From Planctomycetota bacterium (GTDB taxonomy: Bacteria; Planctomycetota; UBA1135): a DNA stretch of 64,000 nt. The translations under genes were made by a program, and so were the position numbers. The notes below the pieces were generated by a model. The model did not search any database. It was not told the DNA's origin and saw only the letters and a list, made by a program, of their open reading frames with translations. Where the stretch lies: the NCBI GenBank assembly GCA_008501825.1, contig QQUA01000016.1, positions 62,001-126,000 of the forward strand, in the 5' to 3' direction. Shown here piece by piece: positions 9,334-20,200 of this stretch. How positions within the stretch are numbered: the stretch's first letter is position 1; the number at the start of each line of letters is the position of its first letter.

Positions 9334-10971
9334 TTAGCCACGGCCTGGCGGGGGGTCAAGGTGCCGGCGGCCAAGTATTCTGGCGGCCAGAGCCAGAATC
9401 AGGGCCAGCCAGGCCAGGGCGGGGCGCAGGCGCCAACCTCCCATCAGGTAGAGGCTTTGGGTGTCACCGGCCACCCGCTCCAAATCGACCGCCAGCCAAC
9501 CGGCTTGCCCCCGGGGCAGAGAGGCTTTCACCTCACCCCTAGGGTCCATCCAAAGGGTGTGACCGTCATTGGTCACCCGGAACACTCCGCGGCCGCTTTC
9601 CGCCACCCGGTAGCGGGTCGCCGCCAGCATCTGGTCCATTTCGGTGCCAATCCCGTACCAGGCCTCGTTGGACAGCACCAGGAAGGCTTCCGCACCTCGC
9701 TGAGCCTGGAGGCGGAACGGCTTTTCGTACACGTTTTCCCAGCAGATGGCCACCCCCACCTGCCAGGGCGGGCGCTCGGGGTGGCGCAAATCCGGCAGTT
9801 CCATCGGCCCCAACACTGGGGACGGCAGGAAGGTCGGCAGCAAGCCGAAATGACGGTAGATCCAAAGGGCGAAAGGCTTGGAACCCGGCAACCGGCCCTG
9901 AAAGGGAAGGCTCTCGCCAAAGGGCACCATCACGGTTTTCGGCAAATTGGCAACCAAGCGGCCGCCAGAACCAAAAGCCAGGGTTTCCGAGGTTCGCACG
10001 CTCTCGGTTTCTTCCGGCAGCTTCGAATCCACGCCTTGATAAAAGTGAGCTCCGGTCAGGAAATAAGCCTTCGGTCCCACGAAATGCAACAAGCGGCCGA
10101 TGAAAATCCGTTGGAAATCGATCACGCTGGCGGCAGGTTTTTCCTCCAAACCGGGTCCACGGCGGCTCGGCCGGCGCAGCCATCCCTGAGCATCTTCCGG
10201 CATCACCGGGTAGGGAAACATGGTCTCCGCCCAAACCAGGAGGTCCGGTTGCACCCCCATTTCCAAGGCCTTGGCCACCTGTACCAAATTGGCCTCGGTG
10301 ACGTCCTCGACCAGCAAGACGTCGTTTTTCTCTAAGACGTCCAAATTGGGTTGAATGCCCAAAACCCGAAGGGGCCGGCCGCCTTCGGCGGGAGCCGGCG
10401 AGAAGGCGGCCAAAACCGCCAGAATGGCGGTAGCCAAAGGCAACAGCCAAGCGGCTCGCCAGCGGCGGTGGACCAAGGCCAGGGGCCAAGCTCCCCAGGC
10501 CAACACCAACAAATCCAGGCCGGGCCCGCCAATGACCTGAGCCAAGGCGAAAGCCCAATCGTAGTCCGCCAAGCCCAAAGCCGGAGAAGCTACCGGCACC
10601 CCTCCCATCGGCATGTGACTGCGGAAATACTCCCCTGCCGCCAGGGCCAAGACTCCGGATTCCATGGCCGGCAGCAAGCGGCGTAGCTGCCGGTACAAGA
10701 AAGCTTCGCCGATCCACCAGAGAGCGAGAAAGGGCGCCGGCCCCAAAGGCAGCAGAGGATGGATGTTAGCCAAATAGCTAAAGGCCAGAATCCACCAAAG
10801 CAAGCCGCCGAGGCCGTCACTCCACCAGCGCCCGCCCTGCTCCCAATGGTGGATTCTCGGCAACGCGTAAGCGAACGCCAGCGGCCCCCAAATCCAACCG
10901 GGCAAACTGCAAGCGCGGATCACTGCGGCGAACAGCGGCAGCCAGAGCAAGAATCGAGGCGCAGGCTTCAA
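9334..10971 (-). CDS. lnt: Apolipoprotein N-acyltransferase-like
   Basis: Polytopic N-terminus plus nitrilase domain: WAETMFPYP, VMVPFGESLPF, VAICWENVYEKPFR. Confidence 0.85.
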   Translation of the reverse strand: MKPAPRFLLWLPLFAAVIRACSLPGWIWGPLAFAYALPRIHHWEQGGRWWSDGLGGLLWWILAFSYLANIHPLLPLGPAPFLALWWIGEAFLYRQLRRLLPAMESGVLALAAGEYFRSHMPMGGVPVASPALGLADYDWAFALAQVIGGPGLDLLVLAWGAWPLALVHRRWRAAWLLPLATAILAVLAAFSPAPAEGGRPLRVLGIQPNLDVLEKNDVLLVEDVTEANLVQVAKALEMGVQPDLLVWAETMFPYPVMPEDAQGWLRRPSRRGPGLEEKPAASVIDFQRIFIGRLLHFVGPKAYFLTGAHFYQGVDSKLPEETESVRTSETLAFGSGGRLVANLPKTVMVPFGESLPFQGRLPGSKPFALWIYRHFGLLPTFLPSPVLGPMELPDLRHPERPPWQVGVAICWENVYEKPFRLQAQRGAEAFLVLSNEAWYGIGTEMDQMLAATRYRVAESGRGVFRVTNDGHTLWMDPRGEVKASLPRGQAGWLAVDLERVAGDTQSLYLMGGWRLRPALAWLALILALAARILGRRHLDPPPGRG

Positions 10972-12221
10972 AGCCGGAGGAATCGGACGGCTTCGCCCTC
11001 TTCAACTTGGGTGTGGGCCGGTAGCGACAGCAGGGCATCGCAGCCGGCCAGACTGGTCCAATCGCCGGACCCGGTCTGTGGTCGCGGGTGAACCCGGCAT
11101 CGGCCGTCGTCGGAAACGCTCAAATCGGCAGGCAGGAAGCGCTCCCGGGCCTTGGTTCGGGCGGTCCCGCCGGCGATGCCGATCTCCAGCGGCCGCGGCA
11201 CCGCCGGCTGGGCCCCGGCCAGACGCTGGACCAGTGGGGCACCGAACAGTTCCAAAATGACGAAGGAAGACATCGGATTTCCGGGCAGGCCGAGGACCCA
11301 GCGGCCGTCCCGCTCTCCGGCCCACACCGGCTTCCCGGGTTGGACCCGGACTCCGTGGAACAGCTTGCGCAGCCCGATTTGCTCGAATACCTGGGGCAAA
11401 TGGTCTTTTTCCCCCATGCTGACGCCGCCGATGGTGATGACCAGATCGGAGGCTTCGAGAGCCGCCTCCATCACCAAACGGAGCTCCTCCGGCTCGTCCC
11501 GGACCCTGCGGGTGGCGATCACCTCCGCCCCGGCTCGCTCCATTTGCAGCGCCGCTCCAAGGCGGTTGGAATCGCGCACCTGGTGGTCTTGGGGCTGTTT
11601 TCGCCAGGAAACCACTTCATCCCCGGTGGAAAGGACCGCCACTTTGGGCTTCGCTCCCACTCGGATGGGATCGTGACCGCAGCCGGCGGCGGCCACCACG
11701 TCGGTCAGACTCAAAAGACGGCCGGCCGGCAGCAACAAACGACCTCGGTCCCCCATTTCTCCGGCGGGACGAACGTGCTGGCCGGCTTTCACCTCGGCAT
11801 CCAGGTAAAGCCGTTGGCCTTGATCGGAATCCGGCGAAGTTTCCACCCGGGTCAGTTCCACCGGCACCACGGCGTCGGCTCCCGGCGGAATGGTGCCTCC
11901 GGTCATTACCGCCACCGCCTCCCCATCGCCCACCGGCGGCACCTGGGAAGTTCCTGCGTAGACCGTGCCGCGGATCCGCCGGCTTTGCCGGCCGTCGCCG
12001 GAGCGAACCGCATAACCGTCCATGGCGGAACGGGCTACCGGCGGCTCCAGGCGGTCCAGGACCACGGCTTCCGCCGTCACCCGGCCGCTGGCTTGGCGGA
12101 GCGGGCAAAGCTGGGGCGGCCGAGAAAGGGGCTGGGCTTGCTCCATCAGAAGGCCGATGGCCTCCGGATAATCCAGCAAAGGCCGGCCCCGGTGTTGTCG
12201 TTCGCAGACGTCGCTGCTCAT
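10968..12221 (-). CDS. moeA: Molybdopterin molybdenumtransferase MoeA
   Basis: ARSAMDGYAVRSGD, GTIPPGADAVVPVE, STGDEVVSW, ITIGGVSMGEKDHL, GLPGNPMSSFV; start MSSDVCERQ at 12221. Confidence 0.92.
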   Translation of the reverse strand: MSSDVCERQHRGRPLLDYPEAIGLLMEQAQPLSRPPQLCPLRQASGRVTAEAVVLDRLEPPVARSAMDGYAVRSGDGRQSRRIRGTVYAGTSQVPPVGDGEAVAVMTGGTIPPGADAVVPVELTRVETSPDSDQGQRLYLDAEVKAGQHVRPAGEMGDRGRLLLPAGRLLSLTDVVAAAGCGHDPIRVGAKPKVAVLSTGDEVVSWRKQPQDHQVRDSNRLGAALQMERAGAEVIATRRVRDEPEELRLVMEAALEASDLVITIGGVSMGEKDHLPQVFEQIGLRKLFHGVRVQPGKPVWAGERDGRWVLGLPGNPMSSFVILELFGAPLVQRLAGAQPAVPRPLEIGIAGGTARTKARERFLPADLSVSDDGRCRVHPRPQTGSGDWTSLAGCDALLSLPAHTQVEEGEAVRFLRL

Positions 12222-12313
12222 GGCCCCATATATTGTCGGCGAGAAAGCCATAATAGAAGGGGCCTTCCGGCCGTAATGCCAGCGCATCCCGCGCCACCCC
12301 CACTTTCCTTCGC

Positions 12314-13549
12314 ATGAAATTCGCCCGCCTGGCCAATGGCCTCGGCATCCTCCTCCTGCTCGGCAGTCTGTGGACCGCCGCTTGCTCGGTAGAGGGTCGA
12401 GCCGCCTCCGGCCAAGAATCGGAAACCGCCAATGCCTCGGCCGACTCCCCGGAAGCCCCGCAGGAGGCGACCTTGGTCCGGGTGCAAAACGTTCTCGTAG
12501 CCCCAATGGAACTGAAGCTGGAGGCCACCGCCAACATCGAGTCCCTGGACAGCGTGGACGTGGTGGCGGAACGAGCCGAGCCAGTGCTGGAAATCCTGGT
12601 GGAAGAAGGCGACCGAGTTCGTCCAGGACAGGTCTTGGCCCGGCTTCGTAGCAGTTTGGCCAGTCTCAGCCTGCAAGAGGCCGTGGTTCGGGTTTCCGAA
12701 GCCAGCGATGAATTGGCTCGAGTGCAGCGAGACCATGACCGCAACTTGAAACTGGCCAAGGAAGGTCAAACTTCTTTGATCAGCGAACGGGAGGTGGAAA
12801 CTTCGGCTCAAGCCTTGCTGGCGGCAAAAACCAGGGTGGAGTCGGCCAAACTCAGTCGCGATCTGGCCGCCGTGGATTTGGAACGTTGCACGCTTACGGC
12901 CCCGATTGCCGGGACGGTGACCGCGCGAGACATTTCCTTGGGCGACATGACCACCATGGGTGCCCGGGTATTTCAAATCGTCGATTTGCATCACCCCAAA
13001 GCCATTTTCTACCGGCCGCAGCGGGAACTGAGTTTGCTGCAAGTGGGACAAAAACTCAGCGCCACCAGCGAAGCCTTTCCGGGAGTCTTGTTGCACGGGG
13101 AGATTGAACGGATTTCCCCGATCGTGGATACCCAAAGCGGCACCATCAAAGTCACCGCCGCTATTGATCCAAGCGCCGCCGAACCTCCTTTGGATTTACT
13201 TCCGGTGGGAATCTTGGTGCGACTGGAGTTGGTGCTGGACCGGCATGAGGAAGCGTTGCTGATTCCGAAACGGGCTTTGCTCTACGAAGGCCAAAAGGTT
13301 CTTTGTTACGTTGCCCGGGATGGAGTGGCCAAACGCATCGAGGTGATTCCGGGATTCGAAGATCCGGAATATTTGGAATGTTTGCCGGCCGCCGGCCTCT
13401 TGGCCACCGATCAAGTCGTCGTGGTGGGCGCCGATCGTTTGGCGGACGGGGATCTTTTGGAAATCCTGCAAGACCAGCCGGAAGACGAAGAACCCGCCCC
13501 AGGGGAAACCGACACCGCCGCAGCAACCACCAGCGCCACGACCGATTAA
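12314..13549 (+). CDS. RND efflux periplasmic adaptor (HlyD/MFP family), lipoprotein-like
   Basis: Lipobox-like LWTAACS; VDVVAERAEPVLEILVEEGDRVRPGQVLARL lipoyl motif; TAPIAGTVTARDISLGDMT; upstream of two RND permeases. Confidence 0.9.
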   Translation: MKFARLANGLGILLLLGSLWTAACSVEGRAASGQESETANASADSPEAPQEATLVRVQNVLVAPMELKLEATANIESLDSVDVVAERAEPVLEILVEEGDRVRPGQVLARLRSSLASLSLQEAVVRVSEASDELARVQRDHDRNLKLAKEGQTSLISEREVETSAQALLAAKTRVESAKLSRDLAAVDLERCTLTAPIAGTVTARDISLGDMTTMGARVFQIVDLHHPKAIFYRPQRELSLLQVGQKLSATSEAFPGVLLHGEIERISPIVDTQSGTIKVTAAIDPSAAEPPLDLLPVGILVRLELVLDRHEEALLIPKRALLYEGQKVLCYVARDGVAKRIEVIPGFEDPEYLECLPAAGLLATDQVVVVGADRLADGDLLEILQDQPEDEEPAPGETDTAAATTSATTD

Positions 13550-13559
13550 GGAGGAAATC

Positions 13560-16500
13560 ATGGCTCCTCCCGAAACTCCCGCCGCCGGTAAAGGCGGTTT
13601 GCTGGCTCTTGGCGTTACCCGACCGGTCGGCATGCTCATGGTCGTTCTGGCCGGAGTGGTGTTCGGCTTGGTTTCTCTCAGCAAGTTGCCGGTCGATCTC
13701 CTTCCGGCCATTGATTATCCCTCTTTGACGGTGCGAACCATCTATGAAGGCGCCGCCCCGGAAGACGTGGAAGAAAGAGTTACCGACCGCCTGGAAGACG
13801 TGTTGTCTACGGTGCGTGGTTTGGTGCGGATGAAAAGTTCTTCCCGGGCCGAGGTCTCGGAAATATTGATGGAATTCGAATGGGGTTCCAACTTGCCGCT
13901 ATTGGTACAGGACGTCCGGGAACGTTTGGACCGGGTCTTTTTGCCACAAGGTGTCGACCGGCCCTTGATTTTGCGCTATGACCCGAGTCTGGATCCGATT
14001 TTGCGAATCGCTTTATCCGGCGGCGACAATCTGGTGCGTTTGCGCGACATCGCCGAATTGGAAATCGAACGCGAATTGGAAGGCCTGCCGGGAGTGGCGG
14101 CAGTCAAGGTCCGAGGCGGTTTAGAAGATGAAATTCAAGTTCGCCTGGATCCGCAGCGGCTGGCGGCTTTTCGGATCAGCGGCCAAACCGTACGTCAGCG
14201 TTTGACCGAAGAAAACCTCAACGTCCCAGGAGGCAAGCTGGAAGAAGGCGCGGTGGAATACGTCGTCCGCACCTTGAATGAGTTCACCAGTTTGGAAGAA
14301 ATCCGGGAAATGCCGGTGATGGTTCGGGACGAAAAAACCATCAAGTTGCGCGACCTGGCCGCCGTGGAAATGACGCACAAAGACCGGGACGTCATCTTGC
14401 GGGTGGCCGGACAAGAAGCCGTGGAGATCGACATATTCCGGGAAGCGGGTGCCAACATCGTGGAAGTGGCCCAAGCCGTCCGGGACAAGGTTTTCGGCAC
14501 CGCACAGCAACAGGCTTTTTGGCGCCAGGAAGCCCTTCGACGGGCTCGAGCCGACCAACAAAAAGCGGAACCAGAGCCAGCCTCAGCAGAAGACGAATCA
14601 AAGGCGACGAAGGAAGGAGATGGTAAATCCCAAGGGCGCCAGCGACAGGCCATGGCGATGCGCCAGCGCATGGGTGATTTCATCGCCCATCAACTGCCTT
14701 CCGATTTGAAATTAACTCTGCTCAGCGACCAATCGGAATTCGTTCGCGGAGCCATCGGTGAAGTTCGGGAAGCTGGTTTGGCCGGCGGCTTGCTGGCCAT
14801 CATGGTTTGCTTTTTATTCCTCAGGCGCTTGGCCGCGACCTTCATCATCGGCATATCCATTCCGGTTTCGATCATGGCCACTTTCGGCCCGATGTATTTA
14901 TCCGACGTCACCCTCAACGTGATGTCCTTAGGCGGATTGGCCCTGGGTATTGGCATGCTGGTGGACAACACCATCGTGGTGTTGGAATCCATCACTCGTT
15001 GCCGGGAAGAAGGCGATCCGCCGATCCAGGCCGCGATTCGAGGAGTTCGCGAAGTGGGCACCGCGGTGACCGCTTCCACTTTGACCACCATCGCAGTCTT
15101 CGCCCCCATCGTCTTCGTCGAAGGCCTGGCCGGTCAAACTTTCGGTGATCAATCTCTCACCGTGGTTTCTTCTTTGTTGATTTCCTTGGCGGTGGCCTTG
15201 TTTTTCATCCCCGGCCTTGCCGCACGCCTGCAGTTCAGTCAACAGGAATCCCAAAGCACCGGCCAGAGACTGAAACGGGAATTGGCCGGTTTGTTCCCGC
15301 ATCTCCGGCGCCCGAAAAGTTTTTTCCACGGAATCCGCTGGCCCCGGCGCTGGTGGCTTTGGTTGATTCTGAGCTTGGTCGCCGCAGCCGCAGGCTCCAT
15401 GTTGAGTATGCAGGGGCAAATGCTCCTGAAAGGCAATCCGGACCCGATCGATTTGAAAGAAGGCTTGAAGGAAAAAGCGGTCGCCATGATGTTTGCCGGC
15501 ACGGTTTTGTTCCTCCCCATCCTTTGGCTATTAGGAGGTCCGCTGCTGCTGATTCTGAGTCGCCTGGTAGTGGATTTGGTCGGTCTGGTCAGTTTCTTAC
15601 TGCGAGCATTGCTGAGCCTACCTTTGGCCGCTCTTGGTGTGATTCTTTGGCTGCCGGGTTTATTGGTCAGCGGTTTACAAAACGTCTTGGAGAAACTGTA
15701 CCCGCCGTTTCTCAAAGCCGCGCTTCACGCTCCGGTCGTGGTTTTGGCCTTGGTGGCCTTACTCGCATGGCAGGCTTACCAAACGTCCACCCGATTAGGG
15801 AAGGAGTTGCTGCCGGAAGTCCTGCAAGGAGAAATCACCGCCGAATGCTTCTTCCCCGCCGGCTACCCGTTGGAAGAAAGCGACCGCTTGGCCAGGCAAT
15901 TGGAAGAAAAGATTCGAGCACTTGAAGGAGTAAAGGAAACCGTCGTGGTCTCCGGTGCCGATCGCGAAACCATTTCGCAAGAAGAAGACGGGCCTCATAC
16001 CACTCGCATCACTTTGCGCTTGCAAGAAGGCCCGAAAGCCCGAGCCGTGGAAGCCAAGGTGGAGCGGCAGCTTCGCCAACTTCTGGAACGGGAACCGGCC
16101 TTGGCGCGCTACAACCTGCGGCGGCCGACTTTATTGGCCTTGAACGCCCCCCTGGAAATTGAAGTGCTGGAAGACGATCTGCAGGAATTGGCTCGGGTCA
16201 GCCGTCAGGTCGAAGGTGCGGTTCGAGACATTCCCGGTTTGGTGGACTTGCGATCCTCGGTTAGGCGCGGCAATCCTGAAGTTCGGATTACATTCGACCG
16301 GGAGAAATTGGCCGAACACGGATTGGAGTTGGCGGCGGTGGCCAACCGCATGCGCATGGCGGTGGAAGGGGAAGTTTCTTCCACCTACCCCACGGCAGAG
16401 GAAAGACTGGACATTCGCGTTCGAGCCGATTTCGCCCGCCTGCGTCACGTCGAGGAGTTGTTGGAATTGCCGGCCAATCCGGAAGCGGAAAGGCCGTTGC

Positions 16501-17270
16501 CGTTGGGAGCGGTTTGCAGCCTCACCATTGCCGACGGCCCCAGCGAAATCCGCCACATCGGCGGTCGTCGCGCTGCAGTGTTGACCGCTTCCATGGACGG
16601 TTTCGATCTGGGGGGCTTGAGCGAAGCTTTGGCGGAACGGTTGGCCTCGGTGCCGAAATCAGCCACCACCACTCTTGAAGTTTCCGGCCAAAAAGAGGAA
16701 ATGGATAAAGCGCTGGGTTCGCTCGGCTTCGCCTTGGCTTTGGCGGTATTCCTGGTCTACGCCGTCATGGCGGCCCAGTTCGAATCCCTGGTCCAACCCT
16801 TTCTAATCATGTTTTCGGTGCCGCTGGCGGCGGTTGGCGCCATCTTTGCCTTGCAAGCCAGCCAAACCCCCATTTCGGTGGTGGCTCTTTTGGGCGCGGT
16901 GGTTCTTGCCGGAATCGTGGTCAACAACGCCATTGTTTTGGTCGACCGAATCAACCGCAATCGCCAAAACGGCATGGGCTTGGATCAAGCGATTCTGGAG
17001 GCCGGCCGAGCTCGATTGCGTCCCATCTTGATGACCACGGTGACTACGGTGTTGGGCATGTTGCCGTTGACCGGTTGGTTGGCGGACGTCCCCGGCCTCG
17101 GCGGCATTGGCGCTGCGGAAGGCACCGAATTACGGGCACCGATGGCTTTGGTGGTCATTACCGGTTTGATTTCTTCCACCCTGCTGACCCTGATCGTTAT
17201 CCCGGTGGGTTACCGTTTGCTCGCCCTACTCAGCCGACAGGAGTTCCAAGGTGAACACAAAGCTTCCTGA
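13560..17270 (+). CDS. RND efflux permease (AcrB/HAE1 family) with extra central hydrophobic segment
   Basis: GVTRPVGMLMVVLAGVVFGLVSLSKLPVDLLPAIDYPSL; TM4-like GGLALGIGMLVDNTIVVLESI; VVLAGIVVNNAIVLVDRINR. Confidence 0.93.
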   Translation: MAPPETPAAGKGGLLALGVTRPVGMLMVVLAGVVFGLVSLSKLPVDLLPAIDYPSLTVRTIYEGAAPEDVEERVTDRLEDVLSTVRGLVRMKSSSRAEVSEILMEFEWGSNLPLLVQDVRERLDRVFLPQGVDRPLILRYDPSLDPILRIALSGGDNLVRLRDIAELEIERELEGLPGVAAVKVRGGLEDEIQVRLDPQRLAAFRISGQTVRQRLTEENLNVPGGKLEEGAVEYVVRTLNEFTSLEEIREMPVMVRDEKTIKLRDLAAVEMTHKDRDVILRVAGQEAVEIDIFREAGANIVEVAQAVRDKVFGTAQQQAFWRQEALRRARADQQKAEPEPASAEDESKATKEGDGKSQGRQRQAMAMRQRMGDFIAHQLPSDLKLTLLSDQSEFVRGAIGEVREAGLAGGLLAIMVCFLFLRRLAATFIIGISIPVSIMATFGPMYLSDVTLNVMSLGGLALGIGMLVDNTIVVLESITRCREEGDPPIQAAIRGVREVGTAVTASTLTTIAVFAPIVFVEGLAGQTFGDQSLTVVSSLLISLAVALFFIPGLAARLQFSQQESQSTGQRLKRELAGLFPHLRRPKSFFHGIRWPRRWWLWLILSLVAAAAGSMLSMQGQMLLKGNPDPIDLKEGLKEKAVAMMFAGTVLFLPILWLLGGPLLLILSRLVVDLVGLVSFLLRALLSLPLAALGVILWLPGLLVSGLQNVLEKLYPPFLKAALHAPVVVLALVALLAWQAYQTSTRLGKELLPEVLQGEITAECFFPAGYPLEESDRLARQLEEKIRALEGVKETVVVSGADRETISQEEDGPHTTRITLRLQEGPKARAVEAKVERQLRQLLEREPALARYNLRRPTLLALNAPLEIEVLEDDLQELARVSRQVEGAVRDIPGLVDLRSSVRRGNPEVRITFDREKLAEHGLELAAVANRMRMAVEGEVSSTYPTAEERLDIRVRADFARLRHVEELLELPANPEAERPLPLGAVCSLTIADGPSEIRHIGGRRAAVLTASMDGFDLGGLSEALAERLASVPKSATTTLEVSGQKEEMDKALGSLGFALALAVFLVYAVMAAQFESLVQPFLIMFSVPLAAVGAIFALQASQTPISVVALLGAVVLAGIVVNNAIVLVDRINRNRQNGMGLDQAILEAGRARLRPILMTTVTTVLGMLPLTGWLADVPGLGGIGAAEGTELRAPMALVVITGLISSTLLTLIVIPVGYRLLALLSRQEFQGEHKAS

Positions 17271-20200
17271 AGACGATTCGGTCACCGTTGGCTTTTTTCG
17301 CCGCCTGTTGAGTCGGCCGATCACCGTTTTAATGGTGGTGTTGGCGATGATAGGCACCAGCTTGATCGCCGCCATGCGGATTCCGATCGAGATGATGCCT
17401 TCCGGTTTCGCCGACGGCTCCATCGTGGTGGTAGTTCCCTGGGCTGGAGCCAATCCCAATGAAGTCGAACAACGGATCGTAAAACCGCTGGAAGAAGAAT
17501 TGGGAACTCTGACCGGGGTCAGCCATATGCACGCCGTTTCCAGCGAGGGCATGGGTCGGGTCATTCTGCAATTTCCCGGCACTTTCGATATGGACGAAGC
17601 TTACGCCGAGGTGGCGGACCGGGTCGAACGGGTTCGGCCGAAGCTTCCCCGAGAAGCGGATCGGGTCACCATGCGGCGCTGGACCGCCGCCGACACCCCG
17701 GTGCTTTGGTGCGGAGTGCTTTACCCCGGCGAAATTCGCGATCGGGCTCAAGAAATCTTTTCCGAAGTTTTGCAGCCCCGGTTGGAAGCGATCGACGGCG
17801 TCGCCGCGGTCAACATGAACGGCCTGGAACCTCGTTCGGTACGCATTCTGCTGGATGAAGAACAAGTCAAATCCAATCGGGTCGATATAGGCGCTTTGGT
17901 CAGGCGCTTGCAAAGCGACAATATTTCCGCACCGGTCGGCGATTTGGACGAGGCCGGTTCCCGTTACATCGTTCGCATCGACGGCCGTTTTCAATCCCTG
18001 GAAGAAATCGAGGACTTTCCGGTGCGACCCGGGTTGCGGCTGGGGGAAATCGGACGGGTCATTCAGGTTCGCAGCGCTCCCGATGATTTCTTTCGAGTCA
18101 ACGGACGCTACGGCCTGGGCGTCAGCATCAACAAAGAGACTTCGGCCAATACTTTTGAAGTTTGTCAGCGCTTGACCGAAGTCATTGAAAAAGATTTGCC
18201 GGCCGATCCTGTGCTCGGCCAATTCGAATATTCAGTGTTCTGGAACGAAGGAGAAACGGTCGAAACCTCGCTGCGCAATCTGATCGAAGATGCGGTGATC
18301 GGCGGCGCCATCGCCTGCGCGGTCCTGATGCTGTTTCTGCGCCGATTGCGCTTCACCATGCTGATCGCTCTCAGCATCCCCTTCTCGGTTTTGGCCACCT
18401 TGATCTGGCTGTATTTCAGCGGCGATAGCTTCAATTTGTTCTCGATGATGGGCATCACCATTTCCATCGGCATGTTGGTCGACAACTCGGTGGTCATCGT
18501 CGAAAGCATCTTCCAGCGGCGGGAGCAGGGACAAGATTTGCAAACCGCCTGCACCAAGGGTCCGGCGGACATGGTTTTGGCGGTGGTTACCGCCACCCTG
18601 ACGACGGTGGTGGTGTTTTTGCCGTTGATCTTCATGTCGGAAGACCGCAACGCTCGAGTGTTCACCACTTCCATTGGAGTCCCGCTATGCGTCGCGCTCA
18701 TGTCCGCCTTGGTGTTGGCCATCATCATCGTGCCGGTGGCCAGTCGATACCTGATTCGTGGCGGTCATCGGCGTCGAGCCGGAGGTCAGTCCAAGAGGCG
18801 GCGCCCGCTCTTGCCGTGGTTGGACGGGATGAAAAACAGCATGCCGCGTTTGGTGGCTTGGAGTTTGAACCATCGTTTCGCCGCCGCCACCCTGGCTCTG
18901 GCATTCTTATTCTCCGGCCAACTGGCCAGCGCCGGCAATCAATTCGACCCGACTTCGCTCAGCGGCTTTGGCGGGCAACTGACGGTGCAATTCGAATTCT
19001 CTTCCAATACCGACCTTTATCAGGCGGAGGAGGAAGTCCTCCAAATGGAAGAGACCTTGATGGGCCCGTTGCGGCAAGAAATCGGCAATCCCGATATCGG
19101 CGTGGCCTTCAACCGCAACGGAGGTGAAATCTATTTGTGGCACGAAACCGACGTGGCTTTGGAGGAAAGGGAAGCCATTTTCGCCAGCCTGGAACAAAAG
19201 CTCCCGAAGTCAGCTCGAACCGAGTTCAAATTCGAAGGCAGCTTCTCCAAACAGAACGTCAAGGATGAAGAATGGTTGCGGATCCAAATCGAAGGCCCGG
19301 AAAGCCAGCGAGTCCAAGCCATCGCCGCCCAAGTTCGGGAATTGGCCCGCCAGGTGCCGGAGTTCGAAGAGATCGCCGAAGATCAACAAGCAGCCCGAGA
19401 GATTCTGGTCAACCTCGATCGGGAACGGATGCAGCAGGTAGGCACCTCCAGCGTGCAAGTCCTCGGCATCATCGAATGGGCTTTGCGGGGCACCATGATT
19501 TCCCGCTTCGAAACCGCCAGAGGCGACGTTCCGATCATTATGGAATTCGATGAGGAAGAAAATCCGGATCGAAATCGCCTGCAAGAACTGGCGGTGGCCT
19601 GGTTCGGAAGCGGGGCGGAATTGCCGCTTTCCAACTTCGCCCTATTCGAACATCGGCGAAGCCCGGATTCGATCTACCGCAAAGATGGACAAACTATGGA
19701 AGTGGTCGGGATCAAGCCGGAGGGCAAGAACCTGCAACGCAACGCCGCCATGTTGAACCAAATTATGAATCAGGTGGAGATGCCGGAGGGATATCGCTGG
19801 AATCAAGAAGGCGGCTGGACCGGATTCCAGGAAGACATGAAGGAACTGCAGCAAGCGTTCACCTTAGCCGTGGTTCTGGTTTTCTTTTTGATGGGTTTAC
19901 TGTTCGAATCCCTCATCTTGCCGTTTTCGGTACTCATCACCATCGCCTTTGCCGTGGTTGGAGCCCAGTGGGCTTTCCGCCTCACCGGGCAGCCGGTGGA
20001 TTTGGTCGGGATGATCGGCATGATCGTGCTTGCCGGCGTGGTGGTGAACAATGGCATCGTGCTGGTAGACCGCATATTGCGCCTGCAAGGTCAGGGGCTG
20101 AATCGTGCCGAGGCCGTGGTCCAGGGAGTCCGAGACCGAATTCGACCGGTGCTGATGACGGCGGCGACCACCATTACCGGCCTGTTGCCGATCGCCCTGA

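Noticed and set aside
8208-9542. 444-aa plus-strand ORF opposite the coiled-coil gene
   Set aside because: Shadow ORF of a GC-rich coding strand; no recognisable motif.
11088-12317. 409-aa plus-strand ORF opposite moeA
   Set aside because: Antisense shadow; composition His/Gly/Arg-rich without motif.
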